Origin: Garcia nutans
Lineage: Eukaryota; Streptophyta; Magnoliopsida; Malpighiales; Euphorbiaceae
Reading direction: 5' to 3'
Assembly (NCBI GenBank): GCA_947685225.1
Contig: CANTUV010000062.1
Coordinates: forward strand, 16,202,501-16,266,500
DNA: 64,000 nt
A program made the position numbers and the translations under genes. Below the pieces are notes generated by a model. It had not been told where the DNA came from. It saw only the letters and a list, made by a program, of their open reading frames with translations, and did not search any database. Below, piece after piece: positions 1 to 10,933 of the stretch. Positions within the stretch are counted from its first letter, which is position 1; each line of letters opens with the position of its first letter.

Positions 1-686
1 TGAAACCCTAATTTCATTGCCATTGATTTATTGTTGTTTGTTCGTGATGGATGATATGATGATGTTTGATTTACTTATTTGTATGAAAAATGGTTAATGT
101 TTATTTTATTATTTGGATTTCACGGAATATGTAAAGGGTATATTTTCACTTTGTGGGTGCCTTATTTATTTTAATTGCTTATTTCATTTTTTGAGGATTT
201 TTGGCCATTATAAATGACATGTTTCCATTAATTGATGTGTCCTATTTTATTTACTTGTATTTTGGACATTTGGACATTGTAAGGGCATGTTTCCATCTTT
301 AGATGGTTGCCCATTTTTCATGATTTATTTCAATGTTATGATGAATATTTTATTTCAATAATTTCATGTAGTATGGATAGTATGATAATAATTAAGAATT
401 TTAAAATATTTAGACCTAAAAAAAGGCTGGCTCCATTGAACCAGGCATTGTCGGGGTCTTGGGTCATTCTCACCTTTTCCATACATACCCAACTTTCCAA
501 ACCCAGCAAGGGGTTGGGGATTTCTTAGGAATCAAGTTATCCACCCCTTTCTTTCTTTCCCGGCCCATCCAAGTGGTGACTTCATTTCTTTAGGCTTAAG
601 CCCGTGTTCTCTAAGGTCTCGAGCCTAACAGTGCCACAGTTGTAAGAACCGTTCACCGAGAGTGGGGGCAAAAATCCTAACTCACA
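1..686 (+). mobile_element. Tat-1 LTR, 3' part (left end outside window)
   Basis: The last 690 bases of a Tat-lineage LTR run into the window from the left. They align by eye with the ends of the other Tat LTRs at 6000-6660 and 60200-60806: the 'atgtttcca' modules, 'cccaactttccaaaccca', 'gagcctaa..agtgcc', and the terminal CTCACA. The CA end at 686 is followed directly by the primer binding site. The sequence is more diverged than in Tat-2 or Tat-3, so this is an older copy. A 73-residue ORF at 307-528 inside it is chance. Confidence 0.85.
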
Positions 687-687
687 G

Positions 688-706
688 CGGCAACTCCACT
701 GGGGAT
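688..706 (+). other. Primer binding site (tRNA-Arg type), Tat-1
   Basis: CGGCAACTCCACTGGGGAT lies one base after the LTR end. It matches, with a first-base change, the TGGCGACTCCACTGGGGA site complementary to the 3' end of plant tRNA-Arg that Tat/Ogre elements use. It fixes the LTR boundary and the element orientation. Confidence 0.85.
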
Positions 707-1708
707 AAAAGAAGTGGATTTCATTGGTCTTTGTGTTATTTTATTCTTCATTATTATGGTATTATTCATTGCATCATTTAGATTGCATTGTGTGCGTGAG
801 TTAGGATGCCCTTATGTACGTGATACCATGGTTTCATTCAAGGCATAAAGATCGAGCATTGCATAACCACTCATAGCCTTGTACCTTTTGGTATATATTT
901 GCTATGGGGACCTAAGACTTTTCAACCCAAAGACTAAAGCCCATATAGTTGGCCTAGTAACTTTCCTTATATTTGCCCTAATTCCTTGTTGTTTGATTAT
1001 GATTAACATGTCTTAGCTGAGTTATGGCCCATTTGGTTTGTCTTTTCCTAATATGACATAACAATGATGTAAGCCCCAAAATTATTTTATGGTCCAAGAA
1101 TTCTTTTAAGTCTAATGCGCAAATCATTTTCAAAACTTTTTTTGGGTCAATAATTGTTTTCTTATGGCCCAAGTGTGAAGTCCAAAATTAATTTCTAAAA
1201 CTAAAATTTTAAAATAAGCTCTGAAATATCTTCAAAATTATTTGGGCCTTAAAACGCTTTTTAATGGAACAAACCTTTTTGCCTAAAATGGGCTTTCAAT
1301 TAGTTAAGTCAATTATGGAATTTTAAAATCAATTGTGGGCCCAATTTATGCCAAGACTTGTTAGTTGTGGGCTTGTTTGTGGCATGAATCATTAGTTTTC
1401 TATTTCCACATACAAAAAATATATTTAGCTTTAATCTACGATAGAGCATGAACACTATTTTTCAGTTGGCCCAATGGATTAAGGCTTAATTAATGGAAAT
1501 TATCATGGACTATTTTTAATTGAAAATATAGCTATTGGCTATCTCCGTCTGAGTGTATCTTTTGAAAACAAAATATCTCATGTTGCTATTTCATTGACTA
1601 TAACACATAAGAAAAGAGACTTGCCACTCATGTCTGGAGGAAATAAGGTTGGAAGGAATGTCTTGACTTAAGTTTGTTTGCATTGTTTGTTACACATGCA
1701 TATATGCA
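707..1708 (+). other. Tat-1 untranslated leader
   Basis: About 1 kb between primer site and gag without a credible gene. It shares blocks with the leaders of Tat-2 and Tat-3, for example 'gatcgagcat..cataaccactcatagcc' near 850-885 and 'agagactcgccat..catgt' near 1616-1632. The 64-codon reverse ORF at 978-1172 has no recognisable content. Confidence 0.7.
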
Positions 1709-3101
1709 TTGCATCACATAAGTATTGATCCTTTCTGGCATATTGAGCTAGAGTACAACAGTTCAAGAACTTACAAAAACCCCACCTACGGCTCAAAATC
1801 TAGTGAGAACTCAGTCAAATTCACATCAAGAGCAATGGAACCTGAGCAAGTTCAGAAGATGGTGAACGATGACCTTAACTCAAAATTGGCATAATTAAAA
1901 GGGACCCTAGTTGAGATCGTGAGGAGTCAATTACTTTCACTATTGGAGGACAACAATGCTGAAACATCTACTAGTAACAAGAAACAAAAGGATAAGAGAA
2001 AGGCTAAGGTAGTCGAAGTGGCCTCTAATGAATACAAGGAAGTAATGGATGATGATGACTGGGGTGCATGCATTTAATAACCTGAAGAAAAAGAAGAAAG
2101 AAAAGAAGGCTATGGAGAAAATTGAAAGTACTTATGAAGAAAAATTAATTGCTGATATGGAGAAGAAGTGTGAGAAAAATCTTAAAGCTGAGGAGATGTC
2201 AGAGGTAGACAAGCTATTTGAACAAGATAATGAGGTTCCTTATAAGTTCATGATGCCTTATTTTGCAAGTTTGATGAAACTATGAATCCCCATCTGTATG
2301 CCAAGAAGTATATCACTGCCATGCAGTCTGCCAGAGCTACTAAGACTCAAATCCTAAGGTATTTCATTGGCTCATTAGATCTTATTGTGCAAAAATAGTT
2401 CAACAACTTAAAGAAAAGTACTCAAAAGAACTGGGATTTGCTGTAAAAGGCCTTCATCTAGTAGTTTGGATATAATGGTGAATTGGAAGCAACTCTGATG
2501 GAGGTAGAATCAATCAGGAAAAAGCAAAATGAGAACATTGTTAACTATGTGAAGAGATAGATAAATATGGTGGCACTTCTTAAGAAGAGGCCAGATGAGT
2601 CTGACCATATTAGGATGATGGTAAGAGGTGTCTTACCTAATCTTTAGGAATAGATGACTCACACTCTTATTAAGGACTTCAAAGATCTTCTGTAAACTAG
2701 ATTGCAAGTAGAAGAGTGGGAAAGGGAGATGAACTATTTTGCTGGGAGAAGGAATGAGAAGGGGAGTTACCAATTTGGCAATCAAGGTACACAAAAGGCG
2801 TGGATGTCAATGTAACTCATCAAGGAAACAAAAGATAGTTTTGAGATCTGGGAAGAACTCTATCTTGGGTTTTTAATAAGTTGCAAAAGAAAGGGTTTTA
2901 CAGCCACTGACTCCTCGACCTTAATTTGCAAATCCACTGCGACTAAATTTTGATGCTAAGGCATTCTGCCAAATCTAACAAAGGCAAGGACATGAGACAG
3001 ATATATGTATTCAGTTGAAGCATGAGATCCATAATCTAATTGACAGTGGACAATTGCCTAAACCTAACAAGCCTATCACCAAGGATAATTCATTGCCTGG
3101 G
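1709..3101 (+). pseudogene. gag: Tat-1 gag remnant, multiply broken
   Basis: Decayed capsid/nucleocapsid gene of Tat-1. The N-terminal block (1709-2080) ends in an acidic stretch DDDDW followed by two in-frame stops (TAATAA). A lysine-rich block then leads to the 'MSEVDKLFEQD-EVPYKF-MP' core at 2197-2275. Later segments (2290-2740 capsid helices, 2860-3060 zinc-knuckle-like) are readable only across many stops and frame changes; several stops are TAG or TAA where Tat-2 has CAG or CAA. The reading is cut at 3101, where a reverse-oriented Tat LTR begins. Confidence 0.8.
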
Positions 3102-4065
3102 TGTGAGCGGAGATTTTTGCCTCCACTCCCATATGGAATAGTTCTTGCAATTTCGGCACTATTAGGCTTAAGGCCTTAGGGAGCACAGGCCTAAACTTAG
3201 AGAAAATGGAGTCACCACTTGGACAGGCCGGGAAAGAAAAGAAAGGTGTGGATGAATCAATTCCTAACGAATCCCCAAGCCCCTAATGAGTTCAAAAAGT
3301 TGGGTACACATGGGGAAGGTAAGAATGACCAAGCACACCCACAATGCCCAGTTCATTGGAACTGGCCTCCTTTTTAGGTCTAAATATTATTAAATTCTTG
3401 ATTATTATGATATTACCTACATTACATAAAAATTTAAAAGAAATAAACATCACCACTTTATTAAATTAGAAAACGAGCAAGATAGGCACCCATTCGAGGA
3501 TGAAAACATGCCTTTACAATTTCCAAGTCAATAAAAGAAGAGAAAATAAATAAAATGGGACACCAACCATAGGTAGAAACGTGTCTCTTATCATAGTCCC
3601 AAAATTTTTAAAAGAATAAATTAAATTACATAATAAAAATTGATGCACCCAAAAAGCTGAAACATAAATAAACCACCCAATATAAATAAAATAAAATAAA
3701 CCATCCATCATAAAAGCATGTAATGAATCAAATAATCAAACTAAGATTTGAAGCAGTAAATATACAAATTTAGTATTTGCATATTAAACTTAAGATTTGA
3801 AATGTTAAAAATATGGTTTTAGGATTTTAACTTGAAATTAGAGCTTTGGTTTAGAAATTAGGGTTTTGAATGAACTAGGGTTTTGATTATTTTGGGGTTA
3901 TGGCTAGTGGATTAGGTTTTATTAGGTAACTGGGCATTAAAATATTAGGGTTTAAGGCTTTTTAGATTATGATTTGGAAATTAGGGTTTAGAGTTTAAGG
4001 TTTGGGAATTGGTTTTACTGGTTAGGGTTTATTAATTGGAATTGGGAGTTGTTATCATTTGTGAT
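3102..4065 (-). mobile_element. Reverse-oriented Tat LTR fragment (Tat-R)
   Basis: TGTGAGCGGAGATTTTTGCC is the reverse complement of a Tat LTR end (..GGCAAAAATCC..CTCACA). The match continues through the complements of the 'atgtttccatc' and 'cattggaactgg' modules into a block rich in TTAGGGTTT (3860-4030), the complement of the telomere-like AAACCCTAA block of Tat LTRs. The left edge is therefore an exact LTR terminus sitting inside Tat-1 gag. The right edge, near 4065, is internal to the LTR and imprecise. The 65-codon reverse ORF at 3514-3711 is not a gene. Confidence 0.75.
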
Positions 4066-4448
4066 TTTTACAAATAATTATTCATAAATATAAGCAAGGT
4101 GATAATTAAATAGAGATACAATTCTGTAAATGGCTGTGATAATGTATTAGTCAGTGTTAATATATAAGCTATTAACCTTTGAATTTAAGGCTATGAGAGT
4201 ATAATTTAAGATGATGAAGTGATAAAATATCTTGAGTGTAACAAATGTGAGATGCATATATACTAAGAAGTTGAACTAATCTTGTCTAATGACAATTTGG
4301 ATGATGATATGATAATCTATTGTGATTGTTTGATTAAATAAAAAGTATAATGATGAGTTATGAAATTGTGAAAATGGTAATTGAGAATGACCCTAAGGCT
4401 ATGAGAGTATATTTTTAAGATGATGAAGTGATAAAATATCTTGAGTGT
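4066..4448 (+). mobile_element. Internal 3' end of element H (left part, interrupted)
   Basis: Non-coding AT-rich sequence that continues at 44127 after the Tat-2 insertion; the target duplication AGTGT is at 4444-4448 and 44127-44131. It holds a tandem duplication of about 208 bp starting at 4189 ('ggctatgagagt') and repeated from 4397. Tat-2 landed inside the second copy. After Tat-2 the sequence runs to a polypurine tract and the 3' LTR of H, so this is the 3' untranslated part of H. The 5' part and LTR of H are missing. Confidence 0.65.
4189..4448 (+). repeat. 208-bp direct tandem repeat in H, second copy split by Tat-2
   Basis: The block starting 'ggctatgagagtat' at 4189 recurs at 4397. 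'gataaaatatcttgagtgt' occurs in both units. The remainder of the second unit ('aacagatgtgagatgcat..') lies at 44132-44290. Because the first unit shows the uninterrupted 'gagtgtaacaaatgtgag' site, it confirms the empty site for Tat-2. Confidence 0.85.
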
Positions 4449-4664
4449 TGTAGACCCTTAATTTTTTATCCAGTCCGGTCCAATATATTTTAATAAGTCC
4501 AAAATAATTTTTGTGTGGTCCAATATATTTTTAATTAGTCCAAAATAATTTTCGTGTTATCTTAATTAAATAATATTTGCTTAGTATTTAATTTTTATAA
4601 TTAATAAAAAATAAAAATAATAAACGAATAAATAAAAATAAAAATAAAAATCGGCGACGGAAAA

Positions 4665-4723
4665 TCGGCGATGAAAAATTGCATCGCCGAAAAGGGGTTG
4701 GACGAAATGGCCTTGGGCCATTT
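4665..4723 (+). repeat. Two adjacent perfect hairpins in U3 of Tat-2
   Basis: TCGGCGAT (4665-4672) pairs with ATCGCCGA (4683-4690). AAATGGCC (4705-4712) pairs with GGCCATTT (4716-4723) across a 3-base loop. Both lie about 215-270 bases upstream of the TATA box. The 3' LTR keeps a changed palindrome here (AAATGGC, loop CAAA, GCCATTT) and Tat-3 has an unrelated but stronger one. Confidence 0.75.
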
Positions 4724-4935
4724 TGCCCGGAGGGCCCGTAGGCAATTTTGCCCTGGCAGCCCGCAAGCTCCCGCAGGCAACTTTTTTGCTAGCGAAATTT
4801 TTCCGCAGATGTTTTTTTTTGCCAGCGAAATTTTTTCGACGCAAATTTTTTCAAAACCAAATTCAATTCGGTTTCGGTTTCCTTTTCTTAATTAATATTA
4901 GATTTTGTGAACAATTAATATTAATCTTATAAATC

Positions 4936-4947
4936 TTCTATAAATAA
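4936..4947 (+). promoter_or_regulatory. TATA box of Tat-2 5' LTR
   Basis: TCTATAAATAAG, followed by an A-rich purine leader typical of plant transcription starts. The same element is at about 40446-40457 in the 3' LTR and 58526-58536 in Tat-3. Confidence 0.75.
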
Positions 4948-5254
4948 GACCAAAAACAACACAAAAAGGAGGGAAATTTGGAGAGGATTTTTGGAGAAAA
5001 ACTTTGAGGGATCGGACTCGAATTCTTTTTGAACTCAGAACTTTGGGAGACTTTTGATTAGGTGGTTGAAACTCTACAAACCGAAGCAATATGCAAGCAA
5101 ATCTATAATTCTTCAAAGGCAGCAAAGCTTGTCTTTGTTCTTGTTCATCCAAGAAACAATTTTTGGTGGAACCAACAAACGAAGGTATGAATTTCTTTAT
5201 TTATTTTTCTTTATAGTAGCTTCATCACTCAAGATTGAAATTTTTTGTTTCTTC

Positions 5255-5900
5255 GAAACCTTAAAACCCTAATCTACTTTCTAACTTTTCAAAATCTTAA
5301 ATCGTTTCAAAATTTACCAAAACCCTAATCTGCTTTCCAATTTTCCAAAACCCTAAATTGAATCCTTTTCTTTCCAAAAACCCTAAAAAATATCTTTTTT
5401 GTTTCTATAAACCTTAAATCATTTTGTTTATTTTCATAAAGTTTCATAAAACTATAAATTGTTTTTCCAAATTCTAAAATCTAATACATTCTCCGAAACA
5501 CTAAAAACCCTAATTCAACTTTAAAACCAAGACAGTAACCTCTAACCGATTATTCTAAACCCTAGTTTTCTTAAACCCTAATTCCCTTAAAACCTTAAAC
5601 CCTAATTTTTCTAAATCCTAATCTTTAAAACTCTAAAACCTTATAAACCTAAATATTAAAATTCAACACGGTAAGTAACTAATAATCATAAATATAATGT
5701 TTTAAAGTGGCCAAACTCTAATTTCATGATTTCACTCCTCAAACACTAATTTGGTTAATCAAAGAACTTTATCAACCTCTTTAATTATAAAACTTTAATC
5801 CATTTCAATTCCTTTAAAACTCACAGTAGCTTAAACTCATAAATTCCAAAACCGTAAACACATTAAATAAAGAATCTAAAATAGAAACAGTAGCCCTAAT
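5255..5900 (+). repeat. Telomere-like AAACCCTAA-rich block in Tat-2 LTR
   Basis: Irregular array of AAACCCTA(A/T) and close variants (accttaaa, accctaat), separated by T-rich spacers. It lies downstream of the TATA box and so inside the transcribed LTR. The same block is in the 3' LTR (40750-41410) and, as a regular tandem repeat, in Tat-3. Confidence 0.8.
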
Positions 5901-6661
5901 TTGAATCTTTATTTGCTTTATCAAATTTTATATTTGATTATGTAGTCTATTATATGCTTTAATTTATTTTCAATGATTAGTTTATTAATATTACCATGGA
6001 TGAATGTTTATTTTATATTTTGATTAATATCTTTGATGAATGATTTATTTATGATGAATGGTTATTTACTTTATTGATTTATTTTGATTTCCAAATGTTG
6101 TAAGAGGTATGTTTCCACTTGGTGGGTACCTCATTATTTAAATATCTTGTAATTTAAATTGCTTTTATATTTTAGACCAATGTAAAGGACATGTTTCTAC
6201 CTTTCGGTGGGTATCCTATTTACGAATGGATTATGTAAGGGCATGTTTCCATCTTCGGATGGGTGTCCATTTATTTGTTTTGCTTGGACATTATTTTGAT
6301 TTTCAATATATCGATGCTTTATTTTAATTATTATGTGTAATATGGATAATATTATTATATTTAAGAATTTTATAATATTAAGACCTGTAAAGGAGGTTGG
6401 TTCCAATGAACCGGGCGTTGTAGGGGTATTTGGCCATTTCTCACCTTCCCCACACGTACCCAACTTTTTGAACCCATTAGGGGGTTGGGGAATTCCTTAG
6501 GAATGAAGTCATCCACCCCTTTCTTTTTTCCCAGCCCGTCCGGGTGGCAACTCCATTTTCTCTGGACTTAGGTCCGTATTCTCTAAGGCCCCAAGCCTAA
6601 ACAGTGCCGAAGTCGCAAGAACCATTCCACCGGGAGTGGAGGCAAAAATCCCCGCTCACAG

Positions 6662-6680
6662 TGGCGACTCCACTAGGGAT
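6662..6680 (+). other. Primer binding site (tRNA-Arg), Tat-2
   Basis: TGGCGACTCCACTAGGGAT lies one base after the LTR CA end. It matches the complement of the plant tRNA-Arg 3' end except for G to A at the fourteenth base. Confidence 0.9.
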
Positions 6681-7559
6681 AAGAGAAGTTGATTTCGTTG
6701 GTCTTTATATTATACTTTTCTTTCTTATAATGATATTATCCATTGCATCATATTAGATTGCATTGTGTGCGTGAGTTAGGATGCCCGTGTTACCCATGTT
6801 GTGTTATGTAAGGGATACCATACTTTCACTCAAGGTATGGAGATCGAGCATGGCATAACCACTCATAGCCTCGTACCATTTGGTATATACTTGTTATGGG
6901 AACCTAAGCCTTTTTACCCAAAGACTAAAGCTCATGTAATTGACCTAGTTACTTTCCTTAGGTTTTACACCAAATGCATGTTGTTTGACCATGGTTAATT
7001 TATCTTGGCTTAAATCATGGCTTAATTGGTTTGATATTTTTCTAATATGACCTAAGTACACTTGAGAGATCAAATAAACTTTTCTAAAAATAAATCAAAA
7101 ATTATTTTGCTCATAACCCAAATGTAAAGCCCAAAATCCATTTTTTCTAAAAATCTTTTTACAATGGGTTTATAAACAAAATTATCTTGCAAAGAGCTTA
7201 CAAATTATTTGGGTCAATTATGAAATACCAAAAATCAATTGTGAGCCTAGTTTATACTAAGAATAATTAATCATGGGCTTGTTTTTAGCATGAATCATTA
7301 GTTACCTTTTTCAAGTGGGAAATCTATTTATAATAAACCTCTTAATTTGGCATGAATCATTAGTTACCTAATTAATGGGAATTATCATAAGTTGATTTCC
7401 ATTTTTGAAAATATAACTATTGGTTATAACATCCTAGGGAATTATTCAAAAACAAGATGCCCCATGTTGGTATTTTGTTAACCATATACCTAGGAAAAGA
7501 GACTCGCCATTCATGTGTGGATGTTATAAGGTTGGAAGGAGCATCCTAATTATCTTTCT
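6681..7559 (+). other. Tat-2 untranslated leader
   Basis: Shares long blocks with the leaders of Tat-1 and Tat-3. A 65-codon ORF at 6801-6998 has a counterpart in Tat-3, but the differences are mostly amino-acid changing and Tat-3 lacks the ATG, so I do not call it a gene. The gag begins near 'cctttctggctcacag' (7612), which could also serve as a splice acceptor. Confidence 0.65.
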
Positions 7560-9259
7560 TTGTTGCGTTTTTGTGCATACATGCATACATTTGCATCTCA
7601 TATCATTAATCCTTTCTGGCTCACAGCCCTGGATTATGATAGTTCAAAAGCTTATGACAATCCTACCTATGCCGGAGATGAAGTATCTAGCAACAACTCA
7701 ATCACTTGCTCTCCAAAAACAATGGATCCCAAACAAATTCAAAGAATGGTGGACGATGCCCTCAATGCCAAGATGGAAGAAATAAAAGAGGCCCTAGCTA
7801 AGACCATGAACAACCAATTGACTTCAATTTTAGTAAATCATGCCGAAGCATCTGCTAGCACTAAGAAGCCAAAGGACAAAGGGAAGACAAAAGTTGGTGA
7901 AGTGGTTTTTGATGATGAAAAGGTGATCATTGATGATGATGATGATTGGGCTCAATACTATTAAGATCTCGAGAAAAGAAAAAAGAATCGAAGATTGTTG
8001 AAAGATCAACTATGGAGAAGACCGAAACTTCTGATGTTAAAAAGATGATTGCTAATTTAGAAAAGAAATTTGAGAAGAAACTAAAAATCAAAGAAATGTC
8101 CGAAGTTGACAAATTATTTGAGCTAGATGAAGAAGTCCCGTACAAGTTCAAGATGCCATCTTTCGCAAAGTTTGATGGAATCAAAATTCCTCATCTCCAT
8201 GTGAAGCAGTATATCACTGCCATGCAGTCTGCCCGAGCTACTAAGGCTCAAACACTAAGGTACTTTATGCTCTCGTTGGTTCTTGTTGTCAAAAATTGGT
8301 TCAATACCTTAGATGATGGAACACAAAAGAGTTGGGATCTGCTTTACAAAGCCTTCATCCAATAATATGGATATAATGTCGAGATGGAAGTTACCTTAAT
8401 GGAAGTAGAGTTCATTAGGCAAAGGTCGAATGAGAATTTTGTGGATTATGTGAAGAGATGGAGAAACAAGGCTGCTTTGCTCAAGAAGAGGCCAGATGAA
8501 TCCGATCAAATAAGGATGATTGTAAGAGGGGTGTTGCCTAGTCTTCGTGAGAGGATGTCTCATACACTCATCCGTGATTTCAAAGACCTTCTCCAAGAGG
8601 GTTTGCAAATTGAAGAATGAGAAAGAGAGAAGAACCATTTTTCAATAAGAAGGAATGAGAAAGGAAACTATTAGTCTGGTAGCAAAAGCATGCAAAAGAC
8701 AGTCAATGTTAATGCCATTAACCAAGAAACAAGGAGATAGTTTTCAGAATTAAGGAAGCCGATGTCTTGGGTTCTCAATAAGCTTCAAAGAAAGGGATTG
8801 CTACAACCCTTAAATCCTCGTCCTTTGCCTAACCCTCTCCCACCTAATTTCGACACTAAAACATTTTGTCAATTTCACCAAATGCAAGGGCATGACATGG
8901 ATAGATGTGTGAGGTTGAGACATGAGATCCAAAATCCAATTGATAATGGGAAGCTACCCAAGCCCAATAAACCAAACACCAAAGACAACCCATTACCAAA
9001 GTTCAATAGAGTACCATCGCCGGCAACTTTCATGATTGGAGGGGGTTTGCATGAAGATTTTGTCATGTCTTCTTTTCAAGATGTGGGTGGAGAAGCAACC
9101 AAAGAGGAGGAGGTATTTGGCAAAGTTAAACAAGTTATGGTGGGTAAAGAAGTAACAATTTATGTTGTCAATGGGTTTTGGGATTCAAACGATAGTGATG
9201 ATGATCTTGTATCCAAGAAGGAGGAATGGACTTGGTCCGAGCCGTTGAAGATGAAGTAA
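7560..9259 (+). pseudogene. gag: Tat-2 gag (capsid-nucleocapsid), broken
   Basis: Structural protein that would form the particle. An N-terminal segment (7560-7964) with helical 'QRMVDDALNAKMEEIKEAL' ends in the acidic 'DDDDDWAQYY' and a TAA. The core follows in another frame at 7990-8620: 'MSEVDKLFELDEEVPYKF' then capsid helices ('NENFVDYVKRWRNKAALL', 'IRMIVRGVLP'). The C-terminal part, 8762-9259, has a CxxH..GHxxxxC nucleocapsid-like motif ('CQFHQMQGHDMDRC') and 'RHEIQNPIDNGKLP'. Breaks: TAA at 7962, a 1-base frame change just after it, TAA at 8363, TGA at 8618, and further stops at 8671-8740. An acidic linker runs on to protease. Confidence 0.85.
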
Positions 9260-9645
9260 TGAACACTAGATCCGGTAAGCCTTATGCAAGGCCACCACCT
9301 AAGGAGATAGAAACTAATAAGGGTAAGGAAGTTGAAGTAGGAAATAAAGAAGAAGAAGATGATGCTATGCTCAAGGAATTGAAAAGAACCCGAGCAAGTG
9401 TTAGCATTTGGGATTTATTAGCCACTTCTAAAAAACACCTAGAAACTATGGCCATAGCCTTAGCTAGCATGCCAATTTCTATCTCCATGACATCAGAGGA
9501 GCTGATTATATTCATAAAAATTGGATTGGTAATGAAATGTGAAGAGGTTCAAGAGAAGAGTGAAGTTAATATGCAGTTTCTTTTTCAGATGCAGACTTAC
9601 CGGAGGAGGGGAGAGATCACATCCGTCCTCTCTTTATCAAAATAG
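9226..9645 (+). pseudogene. Tat-2 gag-protease linker
   Basis: Continues gag in another frame. It has a basic/acidic low-complexity start (about residues 1-50), then 'ASVSIWDLLATSKKHLETM', a segment that precedes protease in this family; the same segment is seen in reverse at 49075-49180. The last 30 residues are out of frame with protease because of a frameshift near 9540. It is probably a spacer cleaved from gag and protease. Confidence 0.6.
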
Positions 9646-10607
9646 AAGTCAAGGGCAAGAGGACTCTATGTGTAATGGTCGATGATGGGTCAGCCATAAA
9701 TGTTTGTCCACTTAAAATATTGCCAAGGTTAGCCATGTCAACAAGGGATCTAAACCCGACCGAGGTAACCATTCGGGCTTATGACAACACTAAGAGACAC
9801 GCCGAAGGGACTTTCAAAGCTGCTGTCAAGGTTGGTCCAATTGAATCTATTGTTGAGTTTGTTGTTTTAGACATATCGGTTACCTTCTCTTTACTCTTGG
9901 GGCGACCATGGTTTCATCCTCTTGGTGGAGTTCCTTCCACCCTTCATCAAAAGATCAAGTTCCCCAACGGAGATGAGACAGTGGTCATCGAAGCTGAAGA
10001 TAATGAGATTGTTAATGCTCTAATGATTGAGAGGCCTCTCAATGGTTTTCAAGTAGCTGCAATTTCTGATGATGAAGTAGTGGACTCCAAAGTCTTGAAT
10101 ATGATGAAGAACTTGAACTACCTTCCCGAAGCTGGTCTTGGAAAGGGTAAGGCCGGTTTGATAGAGCTGCCAGACTTTAGAACTCAAACTTCCAAGAAAG
10201 GGTTAGGATATGATGAAAACAATGATGTCCAGCCAAAGAAGAGTGAGAAGATGAGCTTCCCACCACTTGAAGAGATCTTTGTCAAAGCTCCAGATATGAA
10301 ACCACTCCAAGGAAAGCCTGAGCCAATCATGTTCATGGGAAAGTTGATCCCGGGTTTTGAAATTTTTACAGATGTGGCCGAGTTAGTGTACCAAGTGAAG
10401 AAAGAGCTCACCCTGTCAACCAACAAAGAATCCAATCCAAAAGAGAAGAATGAAGCTGTCCTAAAAGCCGAGAAGACTTCCGAGGAGATTGCTGCCCTGG
10501 TTGAAGAAAAGTTTGAAGACATCCTGCCTTATGATTTTGAGAACATGATTTTTATTTTTATTTGTCTGTTTTGTATGAGGATGATGATGTTTTCTTTTCC
10601 AAAATAA
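9640..10607 (+). pseudogene. Tat-2 aspartic protease with G-patch-like C-terminal segment
   Basis: Retropepsin-like protease that would cut the polyprotein. The active-site motif appears as 'MVDDGSAINVCP' at the start, with flap and hydrophobic core following ('TFKAAVKVGPIESIVEFVV', 'LLLGRPWFHPLGG'). About residues 150-190 read 'LPEAGLGKGKAGL..TSKKGLGYD', which fits the G-patch pattern of spaced GlGk..G...GLGY. A lysine/glutamate-rich linker leads toward RT. The frame is open for 310 codons, the best preserved ORF of the element. The catalytic Asp-x-Gly triad is present. A frameshift near 10560 moves the reading into the next ORF. Confidence 0.85.
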
Positions 10608-10933
10608 ATGCAATAAAGTCTGATTTTTCTTACTTGTGTGATGTTTCTCTTGATGGTTGCATACATTCAAATAGCAGTTATATGAGCATCTTTAATATTA
10701 ATTTTGTTAACACACAATCATTAAATTTGGGAATAGCCAAAAATCCTAAAAACATTAGCATAACATCTGACCTTACTCCTGATGAGAGAGAGAGATTTGA
10801 AAAAATATTCAAAAAATATGAAGAGGTGGTTGCTTGGTCTTATGAGGATATGCCTGGAATAGATCGAGACATAGCTGAGCATCATATTCCTACTTACACT
10901 CACATGAAACCTGTCAAACAAAAGCTTAGGTGA
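10562..10933 (+). pseudogene. pol: Tat-2 pre-RT linker
   Basis: Links protease to reverse transcriptase. It begins with an acidic segment ('YEDDDVFFSKINAIKSD') and ends with the typical Tat N-terminal RT extension: 'LTPDERERFEKIFKKYEEV', 'AWSYEDMPGID', 'HHIPTYTHMKPVKQKLR'. A TGA ends the frame at 10933, where relatives carry arginine. A closely similar piece is present in reverse at 47624-48036. Confidence 0.8.

Larger units (their letters stand above)
4449..6660 (+). repeat. Tat-2 5' LTR
   Basis: 2212 bp, TG..CA. U3 begins with 'gtagacccttaattttt..cagtccggtccaatatatt' and contains a GC-rich palindromic block at 4650-4860. A TATA box lies at 4936-4947. After it comes a long stretch rich in AAACCCTAA-like motifs (5255-5900), then modules with 'atgtttccac..ggtggg' and the CTCACA terminus. 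Short ORFs in both strands (4581-5272, 6197-6463) are products of low complexity. The primer site follows at 6662. Confidence 0.92.

Noticed and set aside
4581..5272. Overlapping ORFs on both strands in the Tat-2 LTR (also 40072-40441)
   Set aside because: They come from repeated 'gaaatttttccg' palindromic modules in U3 and differ between the two LTRs.
6801..6998. 65-codon leader ORF apparently shared by Tat-2 and Tat-3 (60947-61144)
   Set aside because: Of about nine differences most change the amino acid, Tat-3 has no ATG, and Tat-1 breaks the frame. Conservation is at the nucleotide level of the leader, not of a peptide.
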